The notes: generated by a model from the letters alone, not told the origin. Counted from the first letter of the stretch, positions 46,392 to 55,092 are shown. The stretch is 64,000 bases of DNA from Planktomarina temperata RCA23 (GCF_000738435.1 NZ_CP003984.1:186001-250000), one strand, 5' to 3'. Made by a program: numbers and translations.

Positions 46392-47528
46392 TTAGTCTGC
46401 CAATGCGTTCAATGCATCCGCAAGCGCTGCATAATCTTCGACCGATCGGCCCAAAACGACGGGGATTGCGATTTGTCGTTCCAAAAGCGCGAGGGTTTCC
46501 ATCGCGGCAGGGGTGCGTGTGTCGAACCCCATGTGATCCCAAAATACCGAGCAATGCCAATTCATAGCATCAGGTAAATTTTTTGTTCCAAAACCCATGT
46601 CACTCAATAGGGCGATTGTGCTATCGCGCAAATTTTTATCTTTGACTTCGAAAATCACGGTGTCAAACGCAGGTTCGGCTTCCTCTGGGATTGCGCGTTT
46701 TTTAAACGCTGGGACCGTGACACCATCACACAATACTTTGAAGCGTTTTCCAGATTCCTCTAAGATGTAATCCAGTTTTGCCAATTGCGCCTTACCAACG
46801 ACGGCATTCAATTCACTCATACGATAGTTGAAGCCTGTGATTCCTGCACGATCTAATCCCCGTGGTCTACCCTCTAGATTCATGTGGCCGTGATCGTGAT
46901 ACCAGCGCGATTTTTCGGCCATTTCAGCGTTTTGTAAAATCACAAGGCCGCCTTCGCCAGTTGTTATTGTTTTACCAAAATCAAAACTGAAGACACCTGC
47001 ATCACCCAACGTTCCAGCATATTGACCATTATATTTTGCGCCAACGGCCTCGCAGGCGTCTTCGATCACAGGCAGTTTGTATTTTTTAGCAATGGCTTTG
47101 ATTTCATTCATACGTGCGGGAACGCCTAACATGTGAACCGGCATAATTGCTTTTGTCTTTTTTGTAATCAATCCTTCCAATTGGGTAGGATCCATATTTA
47201 AGGTCTCATCTGATCCTGCGATCACGGGCGTTGCCCCACAGTCTACGATGGCTTCGACCGTCGCGATAAAGTTGAAACATTGCGTGATTACTTCGTCCCC
47301 GTAGGTAACACCCAATGACTTCAACGCGACTTTGATCGCCGCGGTACCTGATGAAACGCATAGGGCATCATTCGCGCCTAGTTTGTCACGAAACGCTGCT
47401 TCTAATTCCCGAACATGATAGCGTTTGCGCATTGGTCCGAAACCATGTGCAAATAAAACGCCACCTTCATCCATCAATTCATTTAGGGCTGCACGTTCTT
47501 CTTCGCCGATCAGTTCAAATCCTGGCAT
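46392..47528 (-). CDS. DegT/DnrJ/EryC1/StrS aminotransferase, KdnA-like
   Basis: A 378-residue sugar aminotransferase. The N-terminus MPGFELIGEEERAAL, the VSSGTAAIKVALKSLG segment, VIEDACEAVGA, and the Schiff-base Lys186 in FSFDFGKTITTGEGG are seen. From memory of the family, MPGFEL plus the YHDHGH segment resembles KdnA, which puts an amino group on C8 of Kdo in Shewanella LPS. First gene of the operon, with AGGGGG before its ATG. An ordinary nucleotide-sugar aminotransferase role is the alternative. Confidence 0.82.
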   Translation of the reverse strand: MPGFELIGEEERAALNELMDEGGVLFAHGFGPMRKRYHVRELEAAFRDKLGANDALCVSSGTAAIKVALKSLGVTYGDEVITQCFNFIATVEAIVDCGATPVIAGSDETLNMDPTQLEGLITKKTKAIMPVHMLGVPARMNEIKAIAKKYKLPVIEDACEAVGAKYNGQYAGTLGDAGVFSFDFGKTITTGEGGLVILQNAEMAEKSRWYHDHGHMNLEGRPRGLDRAGITGFNYRMSELNAVVGKAQLAKLDYILEESGKRFKVLCDGVTVPAFKKRAIPEEAEPAFDTVIFEVKDKNLRDSTIALLSDMGFGTKNLPDAMNWHCSVFWDHMGFDTRTPAAMETLALLERQIAIPVVLGRSVEDYAALADALNALAD

Positions 47529-47541
47529 TACAGCCCCCTAA

Positions 47542-47909
47542 TTATTTGTCACATCCCGGAAGGTCGTACGGCTGCTTTTTGATCAGCTCCGGTTTGATTT
47601 TATGGCAATCCTTCATCGCTTGCAAGGGCGGCCTGCTACGCAACGCTGACTGCGGAAGTTGTTGGTTGTAGAACCAAATGTAACGGTGCAGCGTCGCCTC
47701 GATTTCTTCATCGGATCGGACATGATAGCTCTGCAAGACCTCCTCGACACGACCATTGAACCGCCCGAACTGTATGAAGACGCATCCGGGCAGGGACGCT
47801 TCAGATCGCGCAGAAAGCGCCGGGCGGTTGGCCGCCGTCTTGTTGTTGCAGACAAGGGTAAAAACCCACCTCGTCGCCCGATCAGTCGCCACGAAGTGGC
47901 AAACAATTA
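47542..47909 (-). pseudogene. IS481-like transposase remnant
   Basis: The C-terminal part is intact: FNGRVEEVLQSYHVRSDEEI, then HRYIWFYNQQLPQSAL...PLQAMKDCHKIKPELIKKQPYDLPGCDK, the typical end of IS481-group integrase-type transposases, to TAA at 47542. Upstream in other frames are ATDRATRWVFTLVCNNKTAAN and ARRFLRDLKRPCP, the mid-part before the DDE active site, so a frameshift and an internal deletion separate the pieces. The 5' half is gone where repeat copy C begins (47910). Not functional. Confidence 0.8.
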
Positions 47910-48131
47910 AAAGACCTCTGCATAACCCAACTGCCAAGCCAAAACACTTTGCCCGGTGGTAACACCGGGCTGCGCCTGCCTGCCCCCCGGCAGGCGCATT
48001 CACCATCTGGGTATAGTGGTATATATGGACATTGCTCAAATTTTGCAGTGATTTCATCACCGCTCATATGCGCCCGCCCAGGCCGGCGCTGCCCTCATTT
48101 CATGTTGAAATAGCGTTATGCAGAGGCCTTT
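47910..48131 (+). repeat. TIR element copy C (222 bp)
   Basis: Starts AAAGACCTCTGCATAACCC and ends GCGTTATGCAGAGGCCTTTT. It has the same two hairpins and central TTCACCATCTGGGTATA stretch as copy B, in the same orientation, with scattered differences. It truncates the IS481-like remnant on its left. No coding frame beyond shadows. Confidence 0.85.
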
Positions 48132-48292
48132 TAGAGGGGTAGGACAGGCGCGTTCGCACTTTGGGCATTCGTGACCCTGACCTAACAGCGAGTTGAACAC
48201 GTGTTCTAGGCAGGTTGCATCATCTGGGAACTGTTTGAAGAATTGGCGGACATTGCATTGGTTTATGCAATAATGATCATAGAATGTATCTC

Positions 48293-48311
48293 AGGGGGAT
48301 ACCCCCTTTTT
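48293..48311 (+). terminator. Rho-independent terminator, plus orientation, without an obvious gene
   Basis: GGGGG (48294-48298), short loop ATA, CCCCC (48302-48306), then TTTTT. It would end plus-strand transcription, yet no intact plus-strand gene lies upstream, only repeat copy C and intergenic sequence. It may be left from a lost gene. Confidence 0.6.
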
Positions 48312-48342
48312 AACTTTCAATTTTTCAGCAGAACGGAACCGG

Positions 48343-50691
48343 CTACAGAACAGTTGAAAATCGCTGCGGTAGCTCATAAATTTCCTTAGTCTTGAAGTAT
48401 CCCCAAACGTATTGACGAGGAAACTTTTCAGTCTGCTTGGTTCGCATTCGATCTCGGAATTTTTTCAATTCGACATCGGTTCCTTTGAAATCGGCATTCT
48501 GGATAATTGCGTGATAATTTTGCAAAGTCCGTGCCCAAGGGTGATCATTGACCGCAATCCCGCCACTGTCTTCGGCAGTTTGCAAGATTTCTAGTTGCCG
48601 TTGCGCGCGCCGCTCAATTGTTGGCAGATCGAAGTACTTTAGGTGCAAGAGATAAAGATCTTCGGGCATATGCCTGGGTCCGAGCGTATTTCTGTGCCCA
48701 CCTGGTCCAAAAGAAACCGGTCCGCCCACGATGCAGGGTTTTGAATAATTGCGATTAGGGCGGAAAAAACGGCGTCTCGACAGGAAGCTTTCTCCATCCT
48801 CTATCGCGAGTGGCTCGTGTTCTGGAATATGAATGATCTCCAATCCCAATGGAGACATGTTTTTAGGAGATTGCGCTGTCAGGTAGTGTTTTTGGATGTA
48901 GTCATAGACGTTTCCACCGGTTTTCGGATCAGCAATAACAAATTCGTCGACGTCTGACACAATCATGTAACGGTAAAATTCTAACATAGCGCTGGCAAAA
49001 AAACCCATCATGCGCCACCGGTTGACTTCAAATAATGTAAATGACTCGTCTCTGGGGACATTCATGCCATGGGCAAAGGGCGCGATCTCGCGGTGCCTCG
49101 GGTCGTTTCCGTGGCTATAAATGTAGATATTCTCTGCACCAATTTGATCTTTGTAATATTTGTACCAGCGCTCCAAGAAAAAATAGTCTTTGTATACCAT
49201 GGTCAAAACGCCGAGTGGCTGTTTTTGTCCGTGTTTTGAAAGCGGTTCTGTGTTCATGGCGTGGTTTTCCGTATCCGTGTTGAGATTTGCCATAAAGGTT
49301 GCGTGGGGAATGTTTTTATGGCCGTAGTTTGGAATGGGTTTTCCGATTTCTGCCATGGGCACTAACGGATGTACCAATTTTCGCTCTGGGATATCAAAGC
49401 CCCACTCTTTGGACGTCTCGTAGAGTTGCGCTTCCATATGCGTAAATCCGCGATGTCCGATCCCCAAAACTTTTTGCTGCCAGTAGTCTTTTTTGAGATT
49501 ATAGAGCTGCGTGCTGCCGTCGCGATATCTAATAAGGCGATATTTCCCATAGCGAATTGCAACATTATCTTGGAGGAAGGTTGGAATAGCCCTTTGCGGT
49601 GCGGGCCTGCCGCGAATTAATGGGCGTAATGACTTCCCTAAACTATCCTTGCGGGGTGCTACACTGTCCGTATAATCCAAAACAGTAGGACCAACATCAA
49701 TCAAGCTGACAGGATCATAAATCTCCTGCCCCTGCGGGTTGGCGGGGTCAAAAACAATAAGTGGCACCCTGGCGGCCTGTTCCCAAAGAGTTTTCTTTTG
49801 AAAGCGGTTTAGATTTCCAAGGTGAAATCCGTGGTCTGATAGAATGACAACGATTGTATTTTGAGCATGTGGTGAAGCTTGAAGCGCATCCCAGACCCGA
49901 CCAATGTGATAGTCAACATGGCTAACAGCGGAAAAATAGTTTCGAACGCTATGTTGCCACCAGCTATGATCTGACTTCGCCAGTTCAGGCGTTTCCCGCA
50001 GCTCATATTTTGTAAAGTCATTTGTTGAAAATCCCTGCTCCCATTCGGCAGGACGCGTAAAATTATCAACATTATAGAGGTCTTTGAACCGGATTGGGGT
50101 CACCCGAGGGCCGTGCGGGCTGTAAAAACCGACTTCGCGGTAAAACGGTGCGGCGTCGTTATATGAATTCAGAAATGAAATGGCAGAGTCGGCTGAATGC
50201 GCGTCATAGTAATGTGAATCCTCGCCTGGATCTGTGGTTGCATATCCGCCGCGATGGCCACCCAGCGCAACGGCTGACTTAAATTTGGTCGGGGTCCAGT
50301 CGAAAAGCGGAAATGATTTTGGCGCATCATCATATAAGACCTTGTGATATTTTTCGTCCATCGCACCAAAGTAATGATGTACTTTTCCACCGGAGGAGCA
50401 AAAATACCCGTGTGTCTTTAGATCAAAACTCCACATCTGTTTTGGGGAAATATGGTTGAAGACATAGTCGTTGTTTGAAACCACGCCCGATTGATGCGGG
50501 GCTATGCCAGACATAAGACTGGCTCGTGATGGGTCGCACAATGGGGCAGCACAATAGGCGGCTCGAAATACACTTGCGCGTTCGCAGATGCGATCAAGAT
50601 TCGGCGTTTGGAGTTTTTCCTTGAATACGGATCTATAGTCCCAATAGGCCGCACAGTCGTCCATACTGATGAAGAGAATATTCTTTGTCAT
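48343..50691 (-). CDS. Sulfatase - glycosyltransferase fusion protein
   Basis: A 782-residue protein with two enzymes. Residues 1 to about 460 are an alkaline-phosphatase-superfamily sulfatase: KNILFISMDDCAAYW (metal Asp pair), CDPSRASLMSG with the Cys-x-Pro-Ser-Arg formylglycine site (Cys52), and SDHGFHLG. From about 480, VLTMVYKDYFFLERWYKYYKDQIGAENIYIYSHGND and YMIVSDVDEFVI (DxD) mark a family-2-like glycosyltransferase, followed by a Trp/Phe-rich end. No signal peptide, so it seems cytoplasmic. ATG at 50691 (GTG 50694 also possible) follows AGAGG. Third gene of a three-gene operon. Fusion of these two domains is unusual; sulfated-glycan handling is inference. Confidence 0.88.
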   Translation of the reverse strand: MTKNILFISMDDCAAYWDYRSVFKEKLQTPNLDRICERASVFRAAYCAAPLCDPSRASLMSGIAPHQSGVVSNNDYVFNHISPKQMWSFDLKTHGYFCSSGGKVHHYFGAMDEKYHKVLYDDAPKSFPLFDWTPTKFKSAVALGGHRGGYATTDPGEDSHYYDAHSADSAISFLNSYNDAAPFYREVGFYSPHGPRVTPIRFKDLYNVDNFTRPAEWEQGFSTNDFTKYELRETPELAKSDHSWWQHSVRNYFSAVSHVDYHIGRVWDALQASPHAQNTIVVILSDHGFHLGNLNRFQKKTLWEQAARVPLIVFDPANPQGQEIYDPVSLIDVGPTVLDYTDSVAPRKDSLGKSLRPLIRGRPAPQRAIPTFLQDNVAIRYGKYRLIRYRDGSTQLYNLKKDYWQQKVLGIGHRGFTHMEAQLYETSKEWGFDIPERKLVHPLVPMAEIGKPIPNYGHKNIPHATFMANLNTDTENHAMNTEPLSKHGQKQPLGVLTMVYKDYFFLERWYKYYKDQIGAENIYIYSHGNDPRHREIAPFAHGMNVPRDESFTLFEVNRWRMMGFFASAMLEFYRYMIVSDVDEFVIADPKTGGNVYDYIQKHYLTAQSPKNMSPLGLEIIHIPEHEPLAIEDGESFLSRRRFFRPNRNYSKPCIVGGPVSFGPGGHRNTLGPRHMPEDLYLLHLKYFDLPTIERRAQRQLEILQTAEDSGGIAVNDHPWARTLQNYHAIIQNADFKGTDVELKKFRDRMRTKQTEKFPRQYVWGYFKTKEIYELPQRFSTVL

Positions 50692-50695
50692 CACG

Positions 50696-51421
50696 CTAAA
50701 CCTCTATATCAAAAGGGACGGCGCCTATGGCTCCATCGTCAGATAGAATATCCAGAATTGTCTGAGTTGTTTGGGCCCAGGGCTTTTGTCCATCTACCCG
50801 AATGATATTGCCCCCCCTGTCCTTGTGATGGTCGAGACAAGTTTGATGTAGCCGCTCCAATTTCTGATAACATTGCGATAATTCCTGTTCGGAAAAACTC
50901 CGATACCGTTTTGGCAGCCCCTTGGGGCGCGATTTGCACCGTTCAATCGCCAAATCAATCGAGCATCCAATATGGATGACCGTGTCAAAACATGGGACAT
51001 GTTTCAGATAGGTGTCGATATTCGAATAGGTGTTCGGATACAGAAAAATCGCTGAGCCTCGGTGCAAAAAACCCTCATCAGAGAGTGCAGGACCCACGGC
51101 GTCTGTGGCCTGTTTGGAAAAGTGATATTGAGCCAAGAGATCAAAAAAGTCTAAATTTCTGTCCTGCTGTAAGATTGCATTTTCAAATACGATTCTGAAT
51201 ATTTCTGGGTAGCAATGCGCAAATTCAAACGTCGCGAAAAACCATCCGCGTCCCCTCTTTCGCCGAATATATCCACGTTTCCTTTTATGGTGTTGCAAAA
51301 CACGTTCGGCACGTTGGTTTAATGTTTCGATATTAATGGCGTGGTCGGCCGATTTTTCTAGCAATGTTTTAACCAAGGTTGATTTGCCAGAACCGGGCAA
51401 ACCTAAGAGCTCAACCAACAT
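50696..51421 (-). CDS. P-loop kinase-like protein
   Basis: A 241-residue protein opening with Walker A ELLGLPGSGKSTLVKTLL. The Arg/Lys-rich part RKRGYIRRKRGRGW and later YPNTYSNIDTYLKH do not identify a family; adenylate-, APS- or sugar-kinase types are possible. Its ATG directly follows the methyltransferase stop (TAAATG), and it ends just before the sulfatase-glycosyltransferase gene, so all three genes are co-translated. Function unknown. Confidence 0.75.
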   Translation of the reverse strand: MLVELLGLPGSGKSTLVKTLLEKSADHAINIETLNQRAERVLQHHKRKRGYIRRKRGRGWFFATFEFAHCYPEIFRIVFENAILQQDRNLDFFDLLAQYHFSKQATDAVGPALSDEGFLHRGSAIFLYPNTYSNIDTYLKHVPCFDTVIHIGCSIDLAIERCKSRPKGLPKRYRSFSEQELSQCYQKLERLHQTCLDHHKDRGGNIIRVDGQKPWAQTTQTILDILSDDGAIGAVPFDIEV

Positions 51422-52069
51422 TTACGGTGCCATTTTGCACAAGATATGATAGATATCTGTTCCCTCGTCGTTATGCTCTAGAACCAGACTTTTTTCAACG
51501 ACTTCAAAGCCATAACTATTAAGGAGCTTGGTGAGTTCGTTTTCCGACAACCAGCCTCCCATTGGACTATTTTCATGTGGGGTGAAGCCTGTTTTGCGGT
51601 TGTGACCGAGTTGGATAATTGCATATTTCTTTGTAACTCGTGCAAACTCACGCAATATTTCCTTTGCAACACTGAAGACAACGATATCGCGCAGAAAACG
51701 TGTGCTTACGAGTAAATCGAATTCTTTGTCCTTGAATGGTAAAGACGCTGCATCTCCAACGCGGGCATCAATTCCATCAAAATCAGAGCCTAATGTTTTT
51801 TGTGCTGTCGAAATCATATCTTCAGACGCATCTAATCCCGAAATTTTAAACCCTTTTTTACGGTACATCGGAACGAAACGGCCTGTTCCAAAAGGGATGT
51901 CTACGACCGACATTCCATCTGGGAGCTGGTCTAGGAGCTGCGCCATTTGTTCCTGCTCGACATGCCACCAAGCTTGTTTCTTGCGCTTTTTCTCGTAATT
52001 GCTCGCAATATCTTTATAGTATGTATCGCCTTTTGGCCGACCTTTGGCCACAATTTTTGGAGATTTCAT
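51422..52069 (-). CDS. Class I SAM-dependent methyltransferase
   Basis: A 215-residue methyltransferase. Motif I is VVDIPFGTGRFVPMY, with FDLLVSTRFLRDIV for motif IV and a C-terminal ELTKLLNSYGFEVVEKSLV. The substrate is unknown; next to a sulfatase-glycosyltransferase it may methylate a sugar or lipid. ATG at 52069 follows AAGGA. Head of the three-gene operon. Confidence 0.82.
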   Translation of the reverse strand: MKSPKIVAKGRPKGDTYYKDIASNYEKKRKKQAWWHVEQEQMAQLLDQLPDGMSVVDIPFGTGRFVPMYRKKGFKISGLDASEDMISTAQKTLGSDFDGIDARVGDAASLPFKDKEFDLLVSTRFLRDIVVFSVAKEILREFARVTKKYAIIQLGHNRKTGFTPHENSPMGGWLSENELTKLLNSYGFEVVEKSLVLEHNDEGTDIYHILCKMAP

Positions 52070-52388
52070 TCTTATTCCTTTCCTCCCGTTTTCCGGCACT
52101 GATGCGGTTAACAGTCCAGACAACGCTGATCGGGCTTTAAATTCAGGCCCTCTGGAAATATGACAGAAGTTGTCGGAAGTTCAATGCGAAAACTCAAATG
52201 ACTTCACCTGTATTGCCAAAACGTGACATTCTTGGGGCATCGTTTTTTGAAAACACACTCGTAAAAAAATTTGGATGTTATTAGGGCGGTGCGGTAAAGC
52301 GCCTGGTCGCAATTTGAGGAATTTGGCGTCGGAAAAATGAGACAAAAATAATAAGGCCGTACTAACTTCTCTCCCAGCGCTCACCATA
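52070..52388. other. Intergenic stretch, no gene seen
   Basis: About 320 AT-rich bases between the methyltransferase operon and the M48-like gene. It holds homopolymer runs (AAAAAAA near 52263) and no convincing frame, RNA or hairpin. It probably contains the methyltransferase-operon promoter and marks the right edge of the AT-rich block. Confidence 0.6.
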
Positions 52389-53306
52389 TCACCCTGGGTT
52401 GCAAATCGCCTGTAGGCCGAGCCATGCGCCGTCGGGAAGGGCGGGAAGGGCGGTTGGTGCGGGGGGCTGTGCGGCGGATGCTGGTCTGCGCTGATCTGAC
52501 AGGGCTATTTTGGCCAATTGGTCCACCTGCCGGCTTGAGAGCTCGTTTGAGGTGATCAGGCTGATGGAGACCAATGGTCCGGCGTCTTCGAGGAACATGC
52601 CGAGCGGATCGACTTGATTTAACGTGGCAATGGCGGAGGCGACATAGGCTGCCGTCACGGCCGGATCGTCCGATTGCCCCACCATATTGTCAAACACTAT
52701 CACTTTGCCGCCGGGCAAAACGATGGGTGCGGCGCGTTGCCCGGGGAGGACGCGCAGTTCAAGCGCGGTATTCGGTGCCAGGCGCTCCACTAGGAGCGCG
52801 GCGCTGCGGATGCCTTCTGGGCTGGTGCAATAAGGACCGGCCAATTGGCCAATGCGCTGTGCAAGCACCTGGCCGAGCTGGATGCGTTTGGCCTCAGGCA
52901 AGACGTTACTTGCATAGCGGGTCATGGCTTGCGGCCCCCAAATCAGGGTTGCAAAGCTGAGAAGGACGACGCTTGAGAGTGCAAGAATGAAACGCACTCT
53001 GCCAGGATGTGGACGGCTACGATCAATAGCTTTTTGCACCTTTAGCAGGGCGTCAAGCATGGTTTTGTCGGAAATTTCCAAACTTTCTTCCGAGCCCGGC
53101 GCGGGCCTCAGGGTCGCTGCATCCTCTTTATGGGTTTGGACATCAACCGCGGCCAAAGACCAATGGGCCAGCGGGCGGTTTTGCATATCCGTCAAAATTA
53201 AGGTGGCTTGGCCGCAAGACACAACAACCTCACGCCTTTGCATCGCAGGGCCGCTGCGCCAAAGGCCGGTACATTCCAGCCGCTCATATGCTTTAAGTGC
53301 GGTCAT
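52389..53306 (-). CDS. Membrane protein resembling an M48 peptidase without the HExxH site
   Basis: A 305-residue protein with one membrane helix near residue 110-130 (FILALSSVVLLSFATLIW). The C-terminal half has LPGGKVIVFDNMVGQSDDPAVTAAYVASAIATLNQ, which lines up with the LPGG...E...HE region of M48 proteases, but the zinc HExxH motif is absent. It is probably an inactive relative. ATG at 53306; the frame continues to 53519 with no similarity. Upstream of it lies the acyl-CoA synthetase gene (92-base gap). Confidence 0.65.
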   Translation of the reverse strand: MTALKAYERLECTGLWRSGPAMQRREVVVSCGQATLILTDMQNRPLAHWSLAAVDVQTHKEDAATLRPAPGSEESLEISDKTMLDALLKVQKAIDRSRPHPGRVRFILALSSVVLLSFATLIWGPQAMTRYASNVLPEAKRIQLGQVLAQRIGQLAGPYCTSPEGIRSAALLVERLAPNTALELRVLPGQRAAPIVLPGGKVIVFDNMVGQSDDPAVTAAYVASAIATLNQVDPLGMFLEDAGPLVSISLITSNELSSRQVDQLAKIALSDQRRPASAAQPPAPTALPALPDGAWLGLQAICNPG

Positions 53307-53397
53307 GTGGGCCTGCTCTGCCTCTTTTCCGCAAGATAGGTTGATCCGAGTATCTAGGCAATGGCCTGTGCCGTTTTGCGCTGATGTCCGCTCGCCC

Positions 53398-55023
53398 CTA
53401 GGCTGTTTTTGCGATGCCCCGGAGCTCGAATTTCTGGATCTTGCCGGTGGATGTTTTGGGCAGCTCTTGGAAGATGATACGCTTTGGTGTTTTGAACCCG
53501 GCCAAACGGGAACGCACAAAGGCGATCACCTCAGCCTCTGTGGCCGATTTTCCCTCAAGCAACTCAACAAAGGCACAGGGCACTTCGCCCCATTTGTCAT
53601 CGGGCTTGGCCACAACGGCGCATAGGCTCACGGCCGGATGGGCCATTATAGCGCCTTCGACCTCGATGCTTGAGATATTCTCACCGCCGGAAATGATGAT
53701 ATCTTTCATCCGATCGGCAATCTGCATCATGCCATCGGGATGCTGAACGGCGATGTCTTCGGAATGAAAAAATCCTCCAGCAAAAGCCTTCACCGTCGCT
53801 TCGGGATTTTTGTAATAGCCCTTCATGACCGAGTTGCCCCGCATGACGATTTCGCCCTGTGTCACGCCATCCATTGCAATTTGCTGGCCTTTGTCATCAA
53901 CGACGGTGGTCAAATCCATCATCGGCATGGCGATCCCCTGGCGGGCCTTGCGGGCCGATTGCTCTTCGGCGGGCAGAGCATCCCAGGCCGGATTCCAAAG
54001 CGATTCCACCACATGCCCATAGGTCTCGGTGAGCCCATAGACTTGTGTGACATTAAAACCCAATTGGCCGATGGCAGCCAAAGTCGCCGGTGCTGGTGGG
54101 GCGCCGGCGGTAAAGACCTCAACCTGATGATCAAAGCTGCGCCGTTCGCCGTCTGCGGCGTTGACGATCATGTTGAGCACAATGGGCGCGCCGCCGAAAT
54201 GGCTTACCCCTTCATCTGCGATGCCATCATAAATCGCCTTGGCTGAAATATCGCGGCAGCCGACAACCGTGCCGCCCAAAAGGGGCATCATCCAAGTGTG
54301 GTTCCAGCCGTTACAGTGAAACAAAGGCACGATGGCCATGAACACCGGCTGGAGCGTCATGCGCCAACTGATCGGCGTGCCCATAGTCATCAAATAGGCG
54401 CCGCGGTGGTGATAAACCACGCCCTTGGGGCGGCCTGTTGTGCCGGATGTATAATTGAGCGCTAGGCTCTCCCATTCATCCGCCGGCATGATCCAAGGGG
54501 CCAGAGCATCGCCGCGGGTGAGCAATGTTTCATACTCCAGATGCCGGCCAGAGGCGGTGAAGCCAGCCTCTTGATCGGCCACCTCAATGATCTGCGGCGC
54601 GGGCGTGCTCATAGCGGCAATTGCCGCCTCCACCGGGGTAAGAAATTGGCTGTCGACCAAAACAACCTTGGCCTCTCCATGTTCGAAAATATAGGTCAGC
54701 GTGTCGACATCGAGCCGGGTGTTGATGGTGTTTAAGACAGCGCCACATGCGGGCACACCAAAGCTGGCTTCAATTTGCGCTGTGATATTGGGGAGCAGCG
54801 TTGCGACCACATCCCCGGGCTCGACGCCGAGGCCTGTCAGAGCGCTGGCCAATTGGCTGACCCGCGCGTGATATTGGCGGTAGGTGGCGCGATGGGAGCC
54901 GTAGACCACCGCAATATGCTCGGCAAAGACCGAGGCGGCGCGTTGCAGATGCGACAAAGGCGTCAGCGGCACATAATTTGCCTGGCATTTGTCCAACCCA
55001 GTCTCTTCCGCCATCCAGCCCAT
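53398..55023 (-). CDS. Acyl-CoA synthetase (AMP-forming)
   Basis: A 541-residue fatty-acid-type CoA ligase. Seen: NYTSGTTGRPKGVVYHHRGAYL (AMP-binding), YGLTETYGHVVES, GWNHTWMMPLLGG, and the C-terminal LPKTSTGKIQKFELR with acylation Lys. The acid substrate (medium/long chain or related) is unknown. GGAGG precedes the ATG. It would feed the beta-oxidation genes downstream on the window at 56-62 kb. Confidence 0.9.
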   Translation of the reverse strand: MGWMAEETGLDKCQANYVPLTPLSHLQRAASVFAEHIAVVYGSHRATYRQYHARVSQLASALTGLGVEPGDVVATLLPNITAQIEASFGVPACGAVLNTINTRLDVDTLTYIFEHGEAKVVLVDSQFLTPVEAAIAAMSTPAPQIIEVADQEAGFTASGRHLEYETLLTRGDALAPWIMPADEWESLALNYTSGTTGRPKGVVYHHRGAYLMTMGTPISWRMTLQPVFMAIVPLFHCNGWNHTWMMPLLGGTVVGCRDISAKAIYDGIADEGVSHFGGAPIVLNMIVNAADGERRSFDHQVEVFTAGAPPAPATLAAIGQLGFNVTQVYGLTETYGHVVESLWNPAWDALPAEEQSARKARQGIAMPMMDLTTVVDDKGQQIAMDGVTQGEIVMRGNSVMKGYYKNPEATVKAFAGGFFHSEDIAVQHPDGMMQIADRMKDIIISGGENISSIEVEGAIMAHPAVSLCAVVAKPDDKWGEVPCAFVELLEGKSATEAEVIAFVRSRLAGFKTPKRIIFQELPKTSTGKIQKFELRGIAKTA

Positions 55024-55092
55024 GTCGCATTCCTCCCATTTCTGCGCACTATCGCGCTTGCGCAGATGATTTCAAGAGCCCATGCATACCAA

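Noticed and set aside
47882-48060. Short minus-strand frames inside repeat copy C that join the IS481-like remnant
   Set aside because: They are translations of the repeat, present because it happens to be open; the transposase similarity stops at the repeat edge.
42215-52388. Reading the island as a complete capsule locus
   Set aside because: No Wzx, Wzy, Wza/Wzc or NeuB genes are present, so a full capsule or nonulosonate pathway is not supported here.
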